Below, in pieces: positions 18,553-27,246 of a DNA stretch of 64,000 bases. Under the pieces are notes generated by a model that worked only from the letters and a program-made list of their open reading frames with translations, was not told the DNA's origin and made no database searches. The position numbers and the translations under genes were made by a program. Within the stretch, counting starts at the first letter, position 1. The number at the start of each line of letters is the position of its first letter. Source of the DNA: Bradyrhizobium sp. NFR13 (lineage in GTDB: Bacteria; Pseudomonadota; Alphaproteobacteria; Rhizobiales; Xanthobacteraceae); NCBI RefSeq assembly GCF_900114605.1, contig NZ_FOTP01000002.1:930001-994000 (forward strand). The letters run 5' to 3'.

Positions 18553-18972
18553 TCAGGATTTGGGCGACGGGACGGCCGAAATTATGACGAAAGCCTGCGC
18601 CAGCGGCCAATCGTCCGTGATCGACAGATCGATCTGGGCGTCGTGGCCTGGCGGTATCAGCGCCTGCAGCCGGACCAGCGCACCGCCGGTGAGTTTCATG
18701 GAGGGTTTGCCACCCGGCAGGTTGACGACCCCCATGTCCCGCCACCACACCCCCTGCCGGATGCCCGTGCCCAGCGCCTTGGAACATGCTTCCTTGGCGG
18801 CGAAGCGCTTGGCATAGGTCGCCACCACCATCCGCTCGCTCTTGGCGCGGCGCTGTGCCCTCGCCCGCTCGGCCTCGGTGAAGATGCGATCGAGGAAGCG
18901 GTCGCCATGGCGTTCGATCACCTTGGCGACGCGCGTGATGTCGATCAGATCGGAACCGATGCCGATGATCAT
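18553..18972 (-). CDS. acpS: Holo-[acyl-carrier-protein] synthase
   Basis: A 139-residue phosphopantetheinyl transferase that activates ACP. Motifs: '[20 protein letters not shown]' with the Mg-binding Asp, and '[20 protein letters not shown]' with the catalytic Glu/Lys. '[17 protein letters not shown]' is the C-terminal strand. ATG 18972 overlaps the pdxJ stop as ATGA, fixing the start; the longer open frame upstream is a pdxJ shadow. AcpS next to PdxJ and LepB is a common proteobacterial order. Confidence 0.96.
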   Translation of the reverse strand: MIIGIGSDLIDITRVAKVIERHGDRFLDRIFTEAERARAQRRAKSERMVVATYAKRFAAKEACSKALGTGIRQGVWWRDMGVVNLPGGKPSMKLTGGALVRLQALIPPGHDAQIDLSITDDWPLAQAFVIISAVPSPKS

Positions 18973-19736
18973 GAGGCGCTCTTGGACTGCATCCGCCCAC
19001 GATCCATCGCCGCGCGCATCAGACGCACCGTATCGGACAGACCGATGAACAGTGCCTCGCCGATCATGTAGTAGCCGATGTTCAGCTCCATGATTTCGGG
19101 CAGCGCCGAGATCGTCTCGGCGGTGGCATAGTCGAGACCATGGCCGGCATGGACTTCGAGCCCGGCGGATTTCGCCAGTTTCGCGCCAGCGACGATGCGC
19201 TGCCATTCACTGTCGGCCTTGATCAGTTCGCCGTCGGTGATCGCATCGCACCAGGCGCCGGTATGCAGTTCGATCACCGGCGCCTTCAGCTTGGCCGCCA
19301 TCTCGATCTGCTTCGGGTCCGCTGCAATGAACAGCGACACCCGCACGCCGGCGTCGGTGAAGCGCGCAATCGATGGCTCCAGCGATTCACGCTGGCCGAC
19401 CACGTCGAGGCCGCCTTCGGTGGTCAGCTCCTCGCGCCGTTCCGGCACCAGGCAGACGGCATGAGGCTTTACCGCCAGCGCAATCCGGACCATGTCCGGC
19501 GTCGCCGCCATTTCGAAATTCAGCGGCTTGGAGATCTCCGCCTTCAGCCGCTCCATATCGGCGTCGCGGATATGGCGACGATCCTCGCGCAAATGCGCCG
19601 TGATGCCATCTGCCCCAGCCGAAATGGCTTCCAGCGCAGCGCGGACGGGATCCGGGTGCTTGCCGCCCCGCGCATTGCGCAGGGTCGCGACGTGGTCGAT
19701 GTTGACGCCGAGGCGCAGCGAATGCGTTTGGGACAT
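18969..19736 (-). CDS. pdxJ: Pyridoxine 5'-phosphate synthase
   Basis: A 255-residue TIM-barrel enzyme that closes the pyridoxine ring from deoxyxylulose 5-phosphate and 3-amino-2-oxopropyl phosphate. Diagnostic segments are '[17 protein letters not shown]', '[18 protein letters not shown]', '[19 protein letters not shown]', '[11 protein letters not shown]' and '[14 protein letters not shown]'. Catalytic residues (the His of 'HVATLR', Glu of 'PERREE') are present. The stop overlaps the acpS start. A short gap of 79 bases separates it from the SDR gene upstream. Confidence 0.97.
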   Translation of the reverse strand: MSQTHSLRLGVNIDHVATLRNARGGKHPDPVRAALEAISAGADGITAHLREDRRHIRDADMERLKAEISKPLNFEMAATPDMVRIALAVKPHAVCLVPERREELTTEGGLDVVGQRESLEPSIARFTDAGVRVSLFIAADPKQIEMAAKLKAPVIELHTGAWCDAITDGELIKADSEWQRIVAGAKLAKSAGLEVHAGHGLDYATAETISALPEIMELNIGYYMIGEALFIGLSDTVRLMRAAMDRGRMQSKSAS

Positions 19737-19815
19737 AGTGATCTCACGGCCGTTCCTGAGAACCGATCAATACGGCGCTGAGCGATCTCACGCAAACCTG
19801 ATTTCGCCCAGTGAC

Positions 19816-20649
19816 CTATGTGCCGGAGAAGTCGGTCGAGACGCTGGTCTTGCGCCATGCGCGCAGCTCAGCGAGACGCGCTTCATCCACGCGTTCCGCA
19901 CGTGCATAGGCATCGCTCCCCAGCACAAGCCGCAACGGTGGTTTTTCCGCCAATGACACTGCGATAACGGCTTGCGCCGCGCGGTCTGGATCGCCTGGCT
20001 GCCTGCCATCGTATTCCCGCTGCATCGCCGCTGTTTTACCGACAGTTTCCGCATAGGCGACGTTGCCGTCGGTGATCTGCGTCGATGAACCTGCAAAATC
20101 GGTGCGGAAGCCACCCGGCTCGACGATCGTCACATGCACGCCGAAGGGCGCCATCTCGGTCGCAAGCACCTCGGAAAAACCTTCGACACCGAACTTTGCC
20201 GCCGAATACGCGGCCCGCCCGGTCGCTCCAGCGCGGCCACCAATCGAGGAAAACTGAATGAACCTTCCCCCGCGCTGCTCGCGAAACAGCGGAATCACGG
20301 CCTTGGTCACAATGATGGTTCCGAACAGGTTCGTCTCGATCTGCGCACGAAACGCATCCAGACTGGTATTCTCGATTGGTGCGACATCGCCGTAACCGGC
20401 GTTGTTGACGACGATGTCGATTCCACCGAACCGTTCGACCGCCGCAGATACTGCCCGTTTGGCAGCTGCTTCATCGGTTACATCGAGCGGCAGGGCGATG
20501 ACGCGGTCGCCCCCCAAAGTACCCAGGTCAGCCAAAGCGCGGGGATCGCGTGCTGTCGCCGCCAGCCGATCACCCGAGGCGAGAACTGCTTTTGCCAAAG
20601 CGTGACCGAGACCGCGCGAGCATCCGGTAATGAACCACGTTCGGGGCAT
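19816..20649 (-). CDS. Short-chain dehydrogenase/reductase (classical SDR)
   Basis: A 277-residue NAD(P)-dependent oxidoreductase. The Rossmann glycine motif is 'TGCSRGLGHA', the NNAG motif 'VVNNAGYG', the catalytic Ser in 'IQFSSIGGRAG' and the YxxxK motif 'YSAAKFGVEGFSEVLATEMA'. An Arg in 'ATARDPRAL' after the second strand suggests NADPH preference. AGGAGA lies 6 bases before the ATG. It is divergent from a LysR gene 72 bases away, which is the likely regulator. Substrate unknown. With that LysR gene it interrupts the usual rsh-pdxJ neighbourhood. Confidence 0.9.
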   Translation of the reverse strand: MPRTWFITGCSRGLGHALAKAVLASGDRLAATARDPRALADLGTLGGDRVIALPLDVTDEAAAKRAVSAAVERFGGIDIVVNNAGYGDVAPIENTSLDAFRAQIETNLFGTIIVTKAVIPLFREQRGGRFIQFSSIGGRAGATGRAAYSAAKFGVEGFSEVLATEMAPFGVHVTIVEPGGFRTDFAGSSTQITDGNVAYAETVGKTAAMQREYDGRQPGDPDRAAQAVIAVSLAEKPPLRLVLGSDAYARAERVDEARLAELRAWRKTSVSTDFSGT

Positions 20650-20721
20650 TTGATTCTCCTGCGTACGATAAAGGCCGGTTCAGCTGTACTCCCGCGCTTG
20701 CGTTGCGATAAGGCAGATAAT

Positions 20722-21669
20722 ATGCAGTTTGTTATGCCGAAAAACGCAACAATCCCGGGCGGTCGCCTTGTCGAAGTCGAGGCTGCGGCGACACTCGCGC
20801 GGGTTCGCAATTTCCGCGCCGCAGCAACAGAGCTCGGATTATCCCCGACGTCGTTCAGTCGTGCGATCGCCGCGCTGGAAGACCGACTCGGCCTTCAACT
20901 GTTTGCACGAACAACGCGTAGCGTTGCGCCAACGCGTGCCGGCGAACGTTTCCTGGCGCGTGCGCTACCTGCCCTCCACGATCTCCATCTCGCCATGACG
21001 GACGCGCAGGACGAGCGAAGCCAAGCGAAGGGGACGCTGCGCCTCACCTGTGCGGCGGGCGCGGCACGGCGCATTCTCGAACCGGTGCTCCTTGCTTTCC
21101 TCAAGCAATATCCGGAGATGGCCATCGATCTGGCTTGCGATCCGCGCATGAACGATATTGTTGCGCGGGAATTCGACGCAGGCTTTCGCATCGGCGATAG
21201 CGTGCCGCGCGACATGAAGAAAGTTCCAGTCGGCCCGAGGCTCCGTTCGGCAGTCGTCGCCTCGCCTGCCGTCGTTCTCGCCCATGGAACGCCGGAGAGT
21301 CCGAAGGATCTCCTTCATGCCCCGTGCATTCGTTTCCGACGTTCGGACGGGGCGATCTACGCCTGGGAATTCATGCGTTCGGGCAAACGGACAATGATCG
21401 ATGTATCGGGCGCCCTGACATTTGATGAACCAACGATCGCGCATCAGGCCGCGCTCGCGGGCGCCGGCTATGCCTATCTGGCGCATTGGAGCGTTGAGGA
21501 TGACATCAAGGCGGGACGGCTCAAAAGCGTATTGGAGGCGTGGCTTCCAGAAGGGCCGGGACTGTGCCTGTATTATCCGAAAGCGCGCCACCCGTCTGCC
21601 GGACTACGTGCCCTGATCGCTTTCGTCGAAACCATGCGCACGGATCAACGCGCGACATCCTCATCCTGA
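20722..21669 (+). CDS. LysR-family transcriptional regulator
   Basis: A 315-residue regulator. The N-terminal winged helix is 'RLVEVEAAATLARVRNFRAA' with recognition helix 'LGLSPTSFSRAIAALEDRLG' and 'LFARTTRSVAPTRAGERFLA'. The C-terminal periplasmic-binding-like effector domain ends 'LCLYYPKARHPSAGLRALIA', as in the LysR subgroup that often controls SDR or reductase neighbours. ATG 20722 has AAGG 9 bases upstream; ATG 20734 is an alternative. It is divergently arranged with the SDR gene. Confidence 0.9.
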   Translation: MQFVMPKNATIPGGRLVEVEAAATLARVRNFRAAATELGLSPTSFSRAIAALEDRLGLQLFARTTRSVAPTRAGERFLARALPALHDLHLAMTDAQDERSQAKGTLRLTCAAGAARRILEPVLLAFLKQYPEMAIDLACDPRMNDIVAREFDAGFRIGDSVPRDMKKVPVGPRLRSAVVASPAVVLAHGTPESPKDLLHAPCIRFRRSDGAIYAWEFMRSGKRTMIDVSGALTFDEPTIAHQAALAGAGYAYLAHWSVEDDIKAGRLKSVLEAWLPEGPGLCLYYPKARHPSAGLRALIAFVETMRTDQRATSSS

Positions 21670-21689
21670 AATGACGGAGCGAACAGCTC

Positions 21690-24011
21690 CTACCCATTGA
21701 CCCGTTCGACCTTGGCGACGACGGCCTTGGCCCGCAACTGGTTGATGATCGCGCTGAGATGTTTGAGGTCGTAGACGCCCAGATCGATGGTCTGTTCCGT
21801 GAAATCGGGCGAGCGGCGATGCATACTGATATTGTCGATATTGCCGTCATGGTCGGCGATTACCTGAGCGATCTGCGCCAGACTGCCGGGCTCGTTGACA
21901 TTCTGCAAAAAGAGTCTGGCCGGGAAACGCTGCGGCGAGGATTCATCGATGTCCCAGCGCACATCGACCCAACGCTCCGGCTCCTCCTCGAAATCCTTCA
22001 GCGCCGGTGACTGGATCGGATAGATCGTGATGCCCTCTCCCGGCGTGACAATGCCGACGATGCGGTCGCCCGGCACGGCGCCGCCGTTCGGGGCGAACTT
22101 CACCGGCAGGTCGGAATTGACGCCGCCGATCGAGATGATCGAGGTGAAGCGCGTCGCGCCGTCGGGCGTTCTCACCTTGTCCGCCGTCGACTTCTTGTTG
22201 TTGGCCGAAAAGCGGCCGATGCGCTCTTCCTTGTAGTCGGGATACATCGCCCGCGCGACGTCCGCGGCGCGCAACTCGCCGCGACCCACCGAGGCCATCA
22301 CGTCATCGATCGACGACCGCGCCAGACGCGGCAGTGCGCCTTTCAGCTGGTCGTCCGAATATTCCATCTTGGCCCGCACGAACAGGCGCTCGACGATGCG
22401 GCGGCCAAGACTGGCATATTGATCGCGCACCGCCGTTCGCGTCGCACGGCGGATCGCGGCGCGCGCCTTGCCGGTGACGGCAAGACCTTCCCATGCAGAC
22501 GGCGGCGCCTGCTGTGCGGCCGAGGTCAGCACTTCGACCTCATCGCCGTTCTGCAATTCGGACGACAGCGGCGCGAATTTGCCGTTGATCTTGCAACCCA
22601 CCGCACTGTTGCCGACGTCGGTATGCACGGCATAGGCGAAATCGACCACATTGGCGTTGCGCGGCAATGCGATCAGCTTGCCCTTCGGGGTGAAGCAGAA
22701 CACCTGATCGTGGAACAGTTCGAGCTTGGTGTGCTCCAGGAATTCTTCCGGATTGGTGCTTTCCGAGAGAATGCCGATGGTGTGGCGCAGCCACGAAAAC
22801 GCGTTGGATTCGCGCTTGAGCATTTCGGTCGGCGAGCCGATCCCGTCCTTGTAGAACGCATGCGCGGCGATGCCGTATTCGGCAATGCTGTTCATGTCCT
22901 CGGTGCGGATCTGCAGTTCGACGCGCTGATTGCCGGGGCCGATCACCGTGGTGTGGATCGAGCGATAATCGTTCTGCTTCGGCGTCGAGATGTAATCCTT
23001 GAAGCGGCCGGGCACCACGGGCCAGGTCGTGTGCACGACACCGAGTGCGCGGTAACACGCCTCCATGTCCTTCAGCACCACGCGGAAACCGTAGATGTCC
23101 GACAGCTGCTCGAAGCCGACCGACTTGCGCTTCATCTTGGTCCAGATCGAAAACGGCTTCTTGCGCCGCCCGGTGACCCGCGCGGCGATGCCGTTCTTCT
23201 CCAGCTTCGTGGAGAGATGGCTCTCGATCATGTCGATGAGGTTCTGATTACGCTCGGTCAGCGAGTCCAGGCGCTGCATCACGACGAGATAGGCGTCGGG
23301 ATCGAGCACCTTGAAGGAGAGCTCCTCGAGCTCCTCGCGCATCGCCTGCATACCCATGCGGCCGGCCAGCGGCGCATAGATATCGAGGGTCTCCTCGGCG
23401 ATGCGGCGGCGCGAGGCCGGCGGCATGAACTCCATCGTCCGCATATTGTGCAGACGGTCGGCGAGCTTGATCAGCAGGACCCGGACGTCGTCGGCGATCG
23501 CCAGCAGCAGCTTGCGCAGGTTCTCGGCCTGTTTGGCTTCGCGCGACACCAGTTCGAGCCGCTTCAATTTGGTCAGGCCCTCGACCAGCGCGCCGATTTC
23601 GGCGCCGAACAGCTTGTCGATTTCGGTCCGGGTGGCCTCGGTGTCCTCGATCGTGTCATGCAGCAGCGCCGCCACGATGGTGGCGTCGTCGAGCTTGAGG
23701 TCGGTGAGGATCGCCGCCACTTCCAGCGGGTGGGAGAAATACGGGTCGCCCGAGGCCCGCGTCTGCTCGCCATGAGCAACCATGGCATAGACATAGGCGC
23801 GGTTGAGCAGGTCTTCGTCGGTATTCGGGTTATAGGCCCGGACGCGGTCCACCAGATCGTATTGCCGCATCATCCGGACACGGGACGTGCGCGGCACCTT
23901 GGCCGGACCTGGTGTCTCTGCGGACTGTGGTTCAGGCGAAACTGGCGAGACCGCGGCGACCGTGTCGTTCGCAGCCTGCATCTGCCGTCTATTACGGCGC
24001 GAAGTCGCCAT
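21690..24011 (-). CDS. Bifunctional (p)ppGpp synthetase/hydrolase (Rsh)
   Basis: A 773-residue RelA/SpoT homologue and the single long Rsh expected in an alphaproteobacterium. The N-terminal HD hydrolase domain is intact ('HPLEVAAILTDLKLDD', 'AALLHDTIEDT', 'KLADRLHNMRT'). The synthetase domain has 'SDIYGFRVVLKDMEACYRAL', 'DYISTPKQNDYRSIHTTVIG' and 'VELQIRTEDMNSIAEYGIAA'. TGS follows ('VFCFTPKGKLIALPRNANVV'), then a C-terminal ACT domain ('NEPGSLAQIAQVIADHDGNI'). Both active sites look complete, so it should make and degrade the alarmone. It lies downstream of rpoZ, past a strong hairpin. Confidence 0.96.
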   Translation of the reverse strand: MATSRRNRRQMQAANDTVAAVSPVSPEPQSAETPGPAKVPRTSRVRMMRQYDLVDRVRAYNPNTDEDLLNRAYVYAMVAHGEQTRASGDPYFSHPLEVAAILTDLKLDDATIVAALLHDTIEDTEATRTEIDKLFGAEIGALVEGLTKLKRLELVSREAKQAENLRKLLLAIADDVRVLLIKLADRLHNMRTMEFMPPASRRRIAEETLDIYAPLAGRMGMQAMREELEELSFKVLDPDAYLVVMQRLDSLTERNQNLIDMIESHLSTKLEKNGIAARVTGRRKKPFSIWTKMKRKSVGFEQLSDIYGFRVVLKDMEACYRALGVVHTTWPVVPGRFKDYISTPKQNDYRSIHTTVIGPGNQRVELQIRTEDMNSIAEYGIAAHAFYKDGIGSPTEMLKRESNAFSWLRHTIGILSESTNPEEFLEHTKLELFHDQVFCFTPKGKLIALPRNANVVDFAYAVHTDVGNSAVGCKINGKFAPLSSELQNGDEVEVLTSAAQQAPPSAWEGLAVTGKARAAIRRATRTAVRDQYASLGRRIVERLFVRAKMEYSDDQLKGALPRLARSSIDDVMASVGRGELRAADVARAMYPDYKEERIGRFSANNKKSTADKVRTPDGATRFTSIISIGGVNSDLPVKFAPNGGAVPGDRIVGIVTPGEGITIYPIQSPALKDFEEEPERWVDVRWDIDESSPQRFPARLFLQNVNEPGSLAQIAQVIADHDGNIDNISMHRRSPDFTEQTIDLGVYDLKHLSAIINQLRAKAVVAKVERVNG

Positions 24012-24086
24012 CCTAGCCTCGTTCGATCCGGTCAGCAGCGACCTGGATTCTTCACTTTAAGTTTGCCCCGAAACGTACTGCAAAAG

Positions 24087-24116
24087 CAAAGGCCCGGACG
24101 CATGTCCGGGCCTTTG
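24087..24116 (-). terminator. Rho-independent-type terminator after rpoZ
   Basis: A perfect 13-bp stem, CAAAGGCCCGGAC (24087-24099) / GTCCGGGCCTTTG (24104-24116), with loop GCAT. Read leftward it is followed by a T-rich stretch (TTTGCTTTTGC), suiting termination of rpoZ 49 bases after its stop. This would separate rpoZ from rsh transcription, or allow attenuated read-through. Confidence 0.8.
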
Positions 24117-24164
24117 TGATGACTGATAATCAAAACGGTTAAGCAAAAAACCGTGCGTGTCGCG

Positions 24165-24557
24165 TTACTCGTCTTCTTCGGGCTGTTCTTCCGGCGGAGC
24201 GAGGCCTTCGAGACCCTTGAGCAGCTCTTCTTCGGTCATGCGCTCGACGGCCACTTCAGTGTCGTCGGCATCGACGCTGGCGCCGGCGGAACCGATCAGC
24301 GGAATCGTATCCGGCTCGGGCTCGTCGACTTCCACGAACTTCTGCAGCGAATGAACCAGTTCCTCACGGAGATCTTCCGGGGAAATGGTCTGATCGGCGA
24401 TTTCGCGCAGCGAAACAACGGGATTCTTGTCGTTGTCGCGATCAATCGTAAGTTGTGAGCCGGACGAGATCATTCGTGCCCGGTGTGCTGCCAGCAGCAC
24501 CAGGTCGAACCGGTTGTCGACCTTATCGATGCAATCTTCGACGGTTACGCGCGCCAT
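24165..24557 (-). CDS. rpoZ: RNA polymerase omega subunit
   Basis: A 130-residue omega subunit. The conserved N-terminal part is '[20 protein letters not shown]' followed by '[20 protein letters not shown]' and '[20 protein letters not shown]'. An acidic C-terminal extension of about 60 residues ends '[11 protein letters not shown]', as usual in alphaproteobacteria. It assists assembly of the core enzyme and, in some bacteria, contributes to ppGpp binding; its position upstream of rsh is typical. Confidence 0.96.
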   Translation of the reverse strand: MARVTVEDCIDKVDNRFDLVLLAAHRARMISSGSQLTIDRDNDKNPVVSLREIADQTISPEDLREELVHSLQKFVEVDEPEPDTIPLIGSAGASVDADDTEVAVERMTEEELLKGLEGLAPPEEQPEEDE

Positions 24558-24926
24558 AAAATGTCGCTCCGTTTGTTGTGGGACCGAATATGATGATTAA
24601 GTGCCGTAGGTATAGGGGCTTTGCGGCATTCGCAAGGACCAATTTGGAATTAGGCCCTTCTTGGCTTGGTTTTCCGCCGCACTATGGTACCCTCGAAAAA
24701 GCCGCAGAAGCGGTGGCACCATCTGGCCAGAAGCGAATATCTCGACACCAAAAGGCTTCATTGCAAGGGCAGATGGATCGGCATATTCGGGCAGTTCCAG
24801 ACCAGCTGATTGCGTGGCGTCAATAAGGCCGATCCGACGAAGAGCGGACGACAAATGTGATTCAAATGCGCAACGACGAAGTCGCGCCAAAAACGCTAAC
24901 AACAACAAACCACATGAGAAAACTTG
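24558..24926. other. Divergent intergenic region, rpoZ / NYN gene
   Basis: 369 bases between genes pointing away from each other. Open frames on the plus strand (24578 and 24661 on) lack ribosome-binding sites and family resemblance. Promoters for both neighbours should lie here; I see no RNA gene. Confidence 0.5.
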
Positions 24927-25553
24927 ATGTCCCTCACATCTAACAAGATCGCACTCTTCATCGACGGCGCCAACCTCTACGCCACCGCCAAGACCCTCGG
25001 CTTCGACATCGACTACAAGCGCCTCCTCAAGGAATTCCAGAGCCGCGGTACCCTCGTCCGGGCCTTCTATTACACCGCCATCATCGAGGATCAGGAATAC
25101 TCGTCGATTCGCCCGCTGATCGATTGGCTCGATTACAACGGCTATACGGTGGTCACCAAGGCCACCAAGGAATTCATCGATGCGTCCGGCCGACGCAAGG
25201 TGAAGGGCAATATGGACATCGAGCTTGCCGTCGATGCCATGGAACTGGCCGAACATGTCGACCAGATCGTGCTGTTCTCGGGCGACGGCGACTTCCGCTC
25301 CCTGGTCGAAGCCGTGCAGCGTCGCGGCGTCCGCGTCACCGTGGTGTCCACCATCTCGAGCCAGCCCCCCATGATCGCCGACGAGTTGCGCCGGCAGGCA
25401 GACGTGTTTACCGATCTCATGGAACTGCAGAGCAAGCTTGGCCGCGACCCGGCAGAGCGCCCTGCTCCGCGCGAGCCGCGTCACCAGACGCCGCAATTCC
25501 TGCAGCGCGCGACCACCATGGCGCCACGAGGCGATGAAGATTTCGAAGACTAA
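24927..25553 (+). CDS. LabA-like NYN-domain protein (putative ribonuclease)
   Basis: A 208-residue protein. The NYN/PIN-like fold shows all expected acidic positions: D13 in 'FIDGANLYATAK', the Asp/Glu of 'GNMDIELAVDAM', and two Asp in 'VLFSGDGDFRSLVEAVQRRG'. The family includes LabA/DUF88 proteins, some with RNase activity. The C-terminal ~35 residues are basic and proline-rich ('DPAERPAPREPRHQTPQF') and may bind nucleic acid. The start is ATG 24927, directly after an in-frame TTG. Its 3' end overlaps the uracil-DNA glycosylase gene by 20 bases, so the two are probably coexpressed. Confidence 0.9.
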   Translation: MSLTSNKIALFIDGANLYATAKTLGFDIDYKRLLKEFQSRGTLVRAFYYTAIIEDQEYSSIRPLIDWLDYNGYTVVTKATKEFIDASGRRKVKGNMDIELAVDAMELAEHVDQIVLFSGDGDFRSLVEAVQRRGVRVTVVSTISSQPPMIADELRRQADVFTDLMELQSKLGRDPAERPAPREPRHQTPQFLQRATTMAPRGDEDFED

Positions 25554-26241
25554 GACGCAACTCAGCAGACAACAGCCGGCGGTGGTCGCAACCGCGATTT
25601 CCGCCGGCACTTCCATCGATCCGGGGCGCGACTGCCCGCTCTGCCCACGACTCGTCGGGTACCGGATGGAGGTGCGCGAGCGTGATCCGAGCGGCTATAA
25701 CGGACCCGTGCCATCCTTCGGCACCTCCGATGCTTCGCTGCTGATCGTAGGCCTCGCTCCCGGCGTGCAGGGCGCCAACCGCACCGGGCGTCCCTTCACC
25801 GGCGACTATGCCGGCGATCTGCTCTACGAGACCTTGCTGGATCTCGGCTTCGCCTCCGGCACCTATGAAGCACGTCCTGATGACGGGCTCATGCTGCAGG
25901 ATTGCCGGATCACCAATGCCGTGCGCTGCGTGCCACCACAGAACAAGCCACTGCCCGTCGAGATCACCACCTGCCGGCCGTTCCTGATTGCCACGATGGA
26001 CACCATGCCGCGATTGCGCGCCATCGTGCTGCTGGGCCGTGTCGCCCACGACACGATGCTGAGGACGCTCGGCATTCGCGCCGTGACAGCGCCCTTTGCG
26101 CACGGCGCCGTTCACGATGCCGGCCGCTTCAAGCTCTACGACAGCTATCACTGCTCGCGTTACAACACGAACACGCGCGTGCTGACGCCGGAGATGTTTC
26201 GGGCGGTGTTCGCACGGGTGAAGGCGGATCTGGCGCAGTAA
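25534..26241 (+). CDS. Type 5 uracil-DNA glycosylase (UdgB-like)
   Basis: A 235-residue base-excision repair enzyme with a probable Fe-S cluster. Motif A is 'VGLAPGVQGANRTGRPFTGD', which has Ala in place of the catalytic Asp of family 1, as in type 5. The C-terminal motif is 'YDSYHCSRYNTNTRVLTPE', the type 5 HCSRxN signature. Cluster cysteines are in 'CPLCPRLVGY', 'DCRITNAVRCVPPQNKP' and 'TTCRPFLIA'. Family members remove uracil, hypoxanthine and other deaminated bases. ATG 25534 lies inside the end of the NYN gene; GAGG is only 3 bases upstream, so translation probably relies on coupling. Confidence 0.92.
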   Translation: MKISKTKTQLSRQQPAVVATAISAGTSIDPGRDCPLCPRLVGYRMEVRERDPSGYNGPVPSFGTSDASLLIVGLAPGVQGANRTGRPFTGDYAGDLLYETLLDLGFASGTYEARPDDGLMLQDCRITNAVRCVPPQNKPLPVEITTCRPFLIATMDTMPRLRAIVLLGRVAHDTMLRTLGIRAVTAPFAHGAVHDAGRFKLYDSYHCSRYNTNTRVLTPEMFRAVFARVKADLAQ

Positions 26242-26242
26242 G

Positions 26243-27151
26243 TCAGCGGACCGTCTGCGATACGAAGTCGATGAAGGCACGGACTTTTGCCGCCGGGTGA
26301 TGCCGCGAAGGATACAGCGCATAGAGCGGAAAGGTCTCGTCGGCCCAGTCGGGGAACAGGTTCACCAGCCTACCTTTGGCAAGTTGGTCCTTCACGGCAA
26401 TCGCCAGCACCTGACAAATTCCTGTCCCCGCCAGACATTCGGTCAGCATCGTCCCCGCATCGCTCAGCATCAGGCGACTCGCGACCTTTATCGGCAGAAT
26501 TCTGCCATTGCGATGAAACTCCCAGTCATAGGGGCGACCAGTCTGCGGATCGCGGAAATCGATGCAGGAATGCCTGGGCAAATCCTGCGGCACCTGCGGT
26601 CTGCCATGGCGCTTCAGATAACGTGGCGACGCCACGGTGAGGATCTGGATATCCGCAAGCTTGCGCGCGATCAGCGATGCACTGATCGGCTCGCCGAAGC
26701 GCACGGCGACATCGACGCCGTCAGCGACGAGATCGCCGACGTGTTCGCGTGTGATCATCTCCAGTGCCAGTTCAGGATATTTCGCGAGAAAGCCGCCGAG
26801 CTTGCCTGCCAGCACAAGACGCGAGAAGAACGGATCGATGTTGACGCGCAACCGGCCACGTACCCGTGCGGCAGAACTGGACGCGTCGACGGCGGCTTCC
26901 TCGATCTCCTCAAGCGACGGGCGCACCCGCTCGTAGAACCGCCGCCCCTCATCGGTGAGCGCCACCGACCGCGTGGTGCGATCGAGCAGGCGCGCGCCAA
27001 GTCGCGCCTCCAGTCTGGCGATCGCATGGCTGACACCTGACGACGACATCCCCAGCGCGTCCGCCGCCTTGGAAAACCCGCCGCTGGCGATCACCGCATC
27101 GAGCACGGTGACACCGGTCAGGAGACGTCCGTCCATCACATCACCATTCAT
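26243..27151 (-). CDS. LysR-family transcriptional regulator
   Basis: A 302-residue regulator. Helix-turn-helix: 'VIASGGFSKAADALGMSSSG' then 'VSHAIARLEARLGARLLDRT'; effector domain from 'VRGRLRVNIDPFFSRLVLAG' to 'PLYALYPSRHHPAAKVRAFI'. It is of the CrgA/PA-type LysR subgroup that often controls a divergent oxidoreductase. The NmrA-like gene starts 95 bases away on the other strand and is the probable target. Its stop is one base after the UDG stop, so the two converge tightly. Confidence 0.92.
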   Translation of the reverse strand: MNGDVMDGRLLTGVTVLDAVIASGGFSKAADALGMSSSGVSHAIARLEARLGARLLDRTTRSVALTDEGRRFYERVRPSLEEIEEAAVDASSSAARVRGRLRVNIDPFFSRLVLAGKLGGFLAKYPELALEMITREHVGDLVADGVDVAVRFGEPISASLIARKLADIQILTVASPRYLKRHGRPQVPQDLPRHSCIDFRDPQTGRPYDWEFHRNGRILPIKVASRLMLSDAGTMLTECLAGTGICQVLAIAVKDQLAKGRLVNLFPDWADETFPLYALYPSRHHPAAKVRAFIDFVSQTVR

Positions 27152-27246
27152 GACATGCAGTCAGCAATGATGTGACGAACACGCGTTTCAGTCAAATATC
27201 GTTCGGTGCGACAAGGCGGCGTTTTCAACGCATTCGGAGAGCCGCC

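Noticed and set aside
24661-24927. An 88-codon plus-strand frame ending at the NYN start
   Set aside because: Begins with TTG without a ribosome-binding site; the translation is basic and low in structure. Treated as leader DNA.
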